Below, piece by piece: positions 14,215 to 15,695 of a stretch of 15,695 bases of DNA. The stretch is from positions 1 through 15,695 of the forward strand of contig JAEZHS010000133.1 in NCBI GenBank assembly GCA_023436825.1. Direction: 5' to 3'. The notes beneath the pieces were generated by a model. That model had not been told where the DNA came from. It worked only from the letters and a program-made list of their open reading frames with translations, and did no database searches. The translations under genes and the position numbers were made by a program. The DNA is from Pseudomonadota bacterium. GTDB taxonomy: Bacteria > Pseudomonadota > Alphaproteobacteria > Reyranellales > Reyranellaceae. Each line of letters opens with the position of its first letter. Position 1 is the first letter of the stretch.

Positions 14215-15090
14215 TCAGCTCCGGGTCACCGGCAGTTCGGCAAACGTGACCTTGTCCGCCACGGCAACATCGCGCGTGCCCAGCCCCTTACCTGGCATTG
14301 CCGCGTCGTAGGGGAGCGGCGCCCGCTTGGGCTGCGAGCCCGGGGCGGGCAGGGCGAAGATCAAGGAGTTCGCAGCATGATGGGCGATGTGCCCGGTCAT
14401 GTGGTGATGCTCCTGATGGATGTGGCCGTAGAACACCACGACGTTGCTGTAGGGCATCAGGAGCTCGATCGCCTTGGCGCCGTCGGCGGTGGTCCAGTCC
14501 CAGTTCGGCTGCAGGTCGAACAATGGCCGATGCGTCAGCACGACGATGCGGTCGTCGGTCTTGCGGTGCGTCAGGTCGGCGCCCAGCCAGGCAAGCTGGT
14601 CGTCGCCCAGCTTGGCGGCCGGGTCCGAGACGTTGTCGAGGACGACGAAGTGCACGCCCTTGTGGTCGAACGTGTAGTGCGTCGCGCCGAAGAACTCCTT
14701 GTAGGCCTCGCCCTTGTCGAGCGAGGCGTCGTGCTCGCCCGGCATGAAGCGCACGTCCTTGATGGTGAGCGCTGAGACGATCTCGCGGAACCGCTTCATG
14801 CGTTCGCGGCGCTGCTTTGCATCATCAGTGGTGTGGGTGAGATCGCCGGTGAAGACAATGAAGTCGGGCTGACGCGCCAGGCCGTTCACGGTGGCGACGG
14901 CCTTCTCGAGCGTATGCTCGGCATCGGGATTTGCAGGCCCGCTGTAACCCCAATGGGTGTCGGAGAACTGCACGAAATGGAAGTCGTTGGCCTGCGCCCG
15001 GGCGCGTTGGTTGGGGAACAGGCCGGCCGTGAAGGCGACGCCGGCGACGCCCGCCAGCTTCAGGAAATCGCGGCGATCCGATTGCAGCAT
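14215..15090 (-). CDS. Tat-exported calcineurin-like metallophosphoesterase
   Basis: 291 residues. The N-terminus DRRDFLKLAGVAG (R6-R7) is a near-perfect Tat signal, with cleavage likely near RARAQA (29-34). The mature part has the metallophosphoesterase motifs in order: FSDTHWG (D44, H46), FTGDLTH (G82-D83), PGEHD (118-121), VLTHRP (H187) and YGHIH (H223, H225). GEHD replaces the standard GNHD, whose Asn is a metal ligand. A His-rich run follows GHIH (H228-H230, H234, H237, H238). The family hydrolyses phosphomonoesters or diesters with two metal ions; this one would act in the periplasm. Start at 15090 has GGAGGA eight bases upstream. First gene of an operon with the CuA-type cupredoxin, and divergent from an ECF sigma gene. 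Confidence 0.92.
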   Translation of the reverse strand: MLQSDRRDFLKLAGVAGVAFTAGLFPNQRARAQANDFHFVQFSDTHWGYSGPANPDAEHTLEKAVATVNGLARQPDFIVFTGDLTHTTDDAKQRRERMKRFREIVSALTIKDVRFMPGEHDASLDKGEAYKEFFGATHYTFDHKGVHFVVLDNVSDPAAKLGDDQLAWLGADLTHRKTDDRIVVLTHRPLFDLQPNWDWTTADGAKAIELLMPYSNVVVFYGHIHQEHHHMTGHIAHHAANSLIFALPAPGSQPKRAPLPYDAAMPGKGLGTRDVAVADKVTFAELPVTRS

Positions 15091-15122
15091 GATGACAGTC
15101 CTCCGCAGGTGAAGTCGCAGGG

Positions 15123-15150
15123 ACTACCGCTGCAGCGCCGCTGTTATTCC
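15123..15150 (-). promoter_or_regulatory. Candidate ECF-type promoter for the metallophosphoesterase/cupredoxin operon
   Basis: Reading the minus strand: GGAATAA (15150-15144), a 15-base spacer, and GGTAGT (15128-15123). GGAA-type -35 elements with 15-17 base spacers are typical of ECF sigma promoters. Transcription would begin near 15116, giving a leader of about 26 bases that contains the GGAGGA ribosome site. The same architecture occurs facing the ECF gene. Confidence 0.5.
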
Positions 15151-15171
15151 GGGATTTCCGGCATGGAATAA
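15144..15171. repeat. Inverted repeat TTATTCC-N14-GGAATAA
   Basis: Seven-base perfect arms (15144-15150 and 15165-15171) with centres 21 bp apart, two helical turns. They coincide with the -35-like boxes of both divergent candidate promoters. Either two sigma sites back to back, or one operator for a dimeric regulator. Confidence 0.55.
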
Positions 15172-15192
15172 AATCGACGGTCGGCCGGTATT
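15165..15192 (+). promoter_or_regulatory. Candidate ECF-type promoter for the sigma factor gene (autoregulation)
   Basis: GGAATAA (15165-15171), a 15-base spacer, and GGTATT (15187-15192): the same boxes and spacing as the divergent element. Transcription would begin near 15199, so the mRNA would be leaderless or nearly so for the ATGs at 15202 and 15211, neither of which has a clear ribosome site. Confidence 0.45.
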
Positions 15193-15201
15193 GATGTCCT
15201 A

Positions 15202-15695
15202 ATGCGCTGCATGTCGGATGCGCCGAAGCCCGATGCCGGTACGGTCGATCGTTTTCGCACCGTCATGCTGCCTCATCTCGATGCGGCCTACGGCTATGCC
15301 TGCTGGCTGACGCGTGATCCGGTGCAGGCCCAGGATGTCGCGCAGGAAGCGATGCTGCGCGCGCTGCGCTACTTCCACGCCTTCCGCGGTGAGGATGCCA
15401 AACCGTGGCTGTTGCGCATCGTGCGCAACGCCTGGCTCGACCTCTCGGGGCGCCATGCGGCGGAAAGGGTGCCGTTGGAGGAAATCGAGGACCGCGCCGG
15501 CGAGGGCCCCGATCCCGAGCAGAGCGCGCTCGCCGGCGACCGGCGGCGCCAGATCGCCGCCGCGCTGGCGTCGCTGCCGGCAGAGGCGCGCGAGGTCCTC
15601 GTCCTGCGCGAGATCGAGGAGCTTTCGTACAAGCGCATCGCCGTGGTGCTCGATCTGCCGATCGGCACCGTCATGTCCCGCCTGGCGCGGGCGCG
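15202..15695 (+). CDS. ECF-family RNA polymerase sigma factor (partial, 3' end outside window)
   Basis: The frame opens at ATG 15202 (MRCMSDAPKPD; an alternative ATG is 15211) and is still open at the window end, giving 164 codons. Region 2 is HLDAAYGYACWLTRDPVQAQDVAQEAMLRALRYFHAF with PWLLRIVRNAWLD (core-polymerase and -10 binding). Region 4 is LPAEAREVLVLREIEELSYKRIAVVLDLPIGTVMSRL (helix-turn-helix for -35 recognition). Sigma regions 1 and 3 are absent, as in ECF factors. The ORF list misses it because the stop lies beyond the edge. Divergent from the metallophosphoesterase/cupredoxin operon; an anti-sigma gene usually follows directly, but that would lie beyond the window. Confidence 0.9.
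   Translation, partial: MRCMSDAPKPDAGTVDRFRTVMLPHLDAAYGYACWLTRDPVQAQDVAQEAMLRALRYFHAFRGEDAKPWLLRIVRNAWLDLSGRHAAERVPLEEIEDRAGEGPDPEQSALAGDRRRQIAAALASLPAEAREVLVLREIEELSYKRIAVVLDLPIGTVMSRLARA

Noticed and set aside
15199..15674. Minus-strand frames at the right end
   Set aside because: They lie opposite the ECF sigma factor, whose plus-strand frame translates into conserved regions 2 and 4.

Overview
The window looks like chromosomal DNA from a GC-rich alphaproteobacterium. The support is the GC-biased coding with long antisense shadow frames, a membrane-anchored cytochrome c of the CycM type next to a HisN-type phosphatase, and a stand-alone prephenate dehydratase whose ACT domain has the alphaproteobacterial ESYL variant. 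Genus cannot be assigned; a Rhodospirillales- or Hyphomicrobiales-like soil bacterium is an inference. I see no tRNA, rRNA, CRISPR array, transposase or phage gene. The region reads as core and lightly accessory chromosome.

Left part (1-5534) is signalling. A minus-strand operon encodes a Spy/CpxP-like periplasmic protein followed by an OmpR-family response regulator; a kinase probably follows beyond the left edge. In the promoter gap between this operon and a divergent GNAT acetyltransferase lies a direct repeat, GTAAA-N5-GTAAA, matching the CpxR box of enterobacteria. Next comes a second system: a membrane PAS histidine kinase (minus), divergent from a response regulator with a MarR-like winged helix (plus) and a single-domain receiver (plus).

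Middle part (5576-12124) is metabolic. It holds hisN-like phosphatase and cytochrome c (minus), then divergently prephenate dehydratase, ribulose-phosphate 3-epimerase, a small three-helix membrane protein translationally coupled to the epimerase, and a GST-family protein with an unusual C-terminal domain (all plus). A PhzF-family protein and a sugar phosphate isomerase/epimerase-like TIM barrel follow on minus, separated by a double-hairpin repeat.

Right part (12188-15695) starts with a HerA-like DUF853 ATPase (plus), ending in a 13-bp perfect hairpin. A minus-strand pair then encodes a Tat-exported metallophosphoesterase and a tiny exported cupredoxin that carries the CuA ligand set of cytochrome oxidase subunit II. 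Divergent from this pair, and cut by the window end, is an ECF sigma factor. The 111-bp gap between them holds two divergent promoter-like elements of the same architecture, GGAATAA-N15-GGTA(T/G)T, arranged as an inverted repeat. The simplest reading is an autoregulated ECF regulon that switches on the phosphoesterase/CuA-protein pair. This is the most interesting hypothesis in the window.
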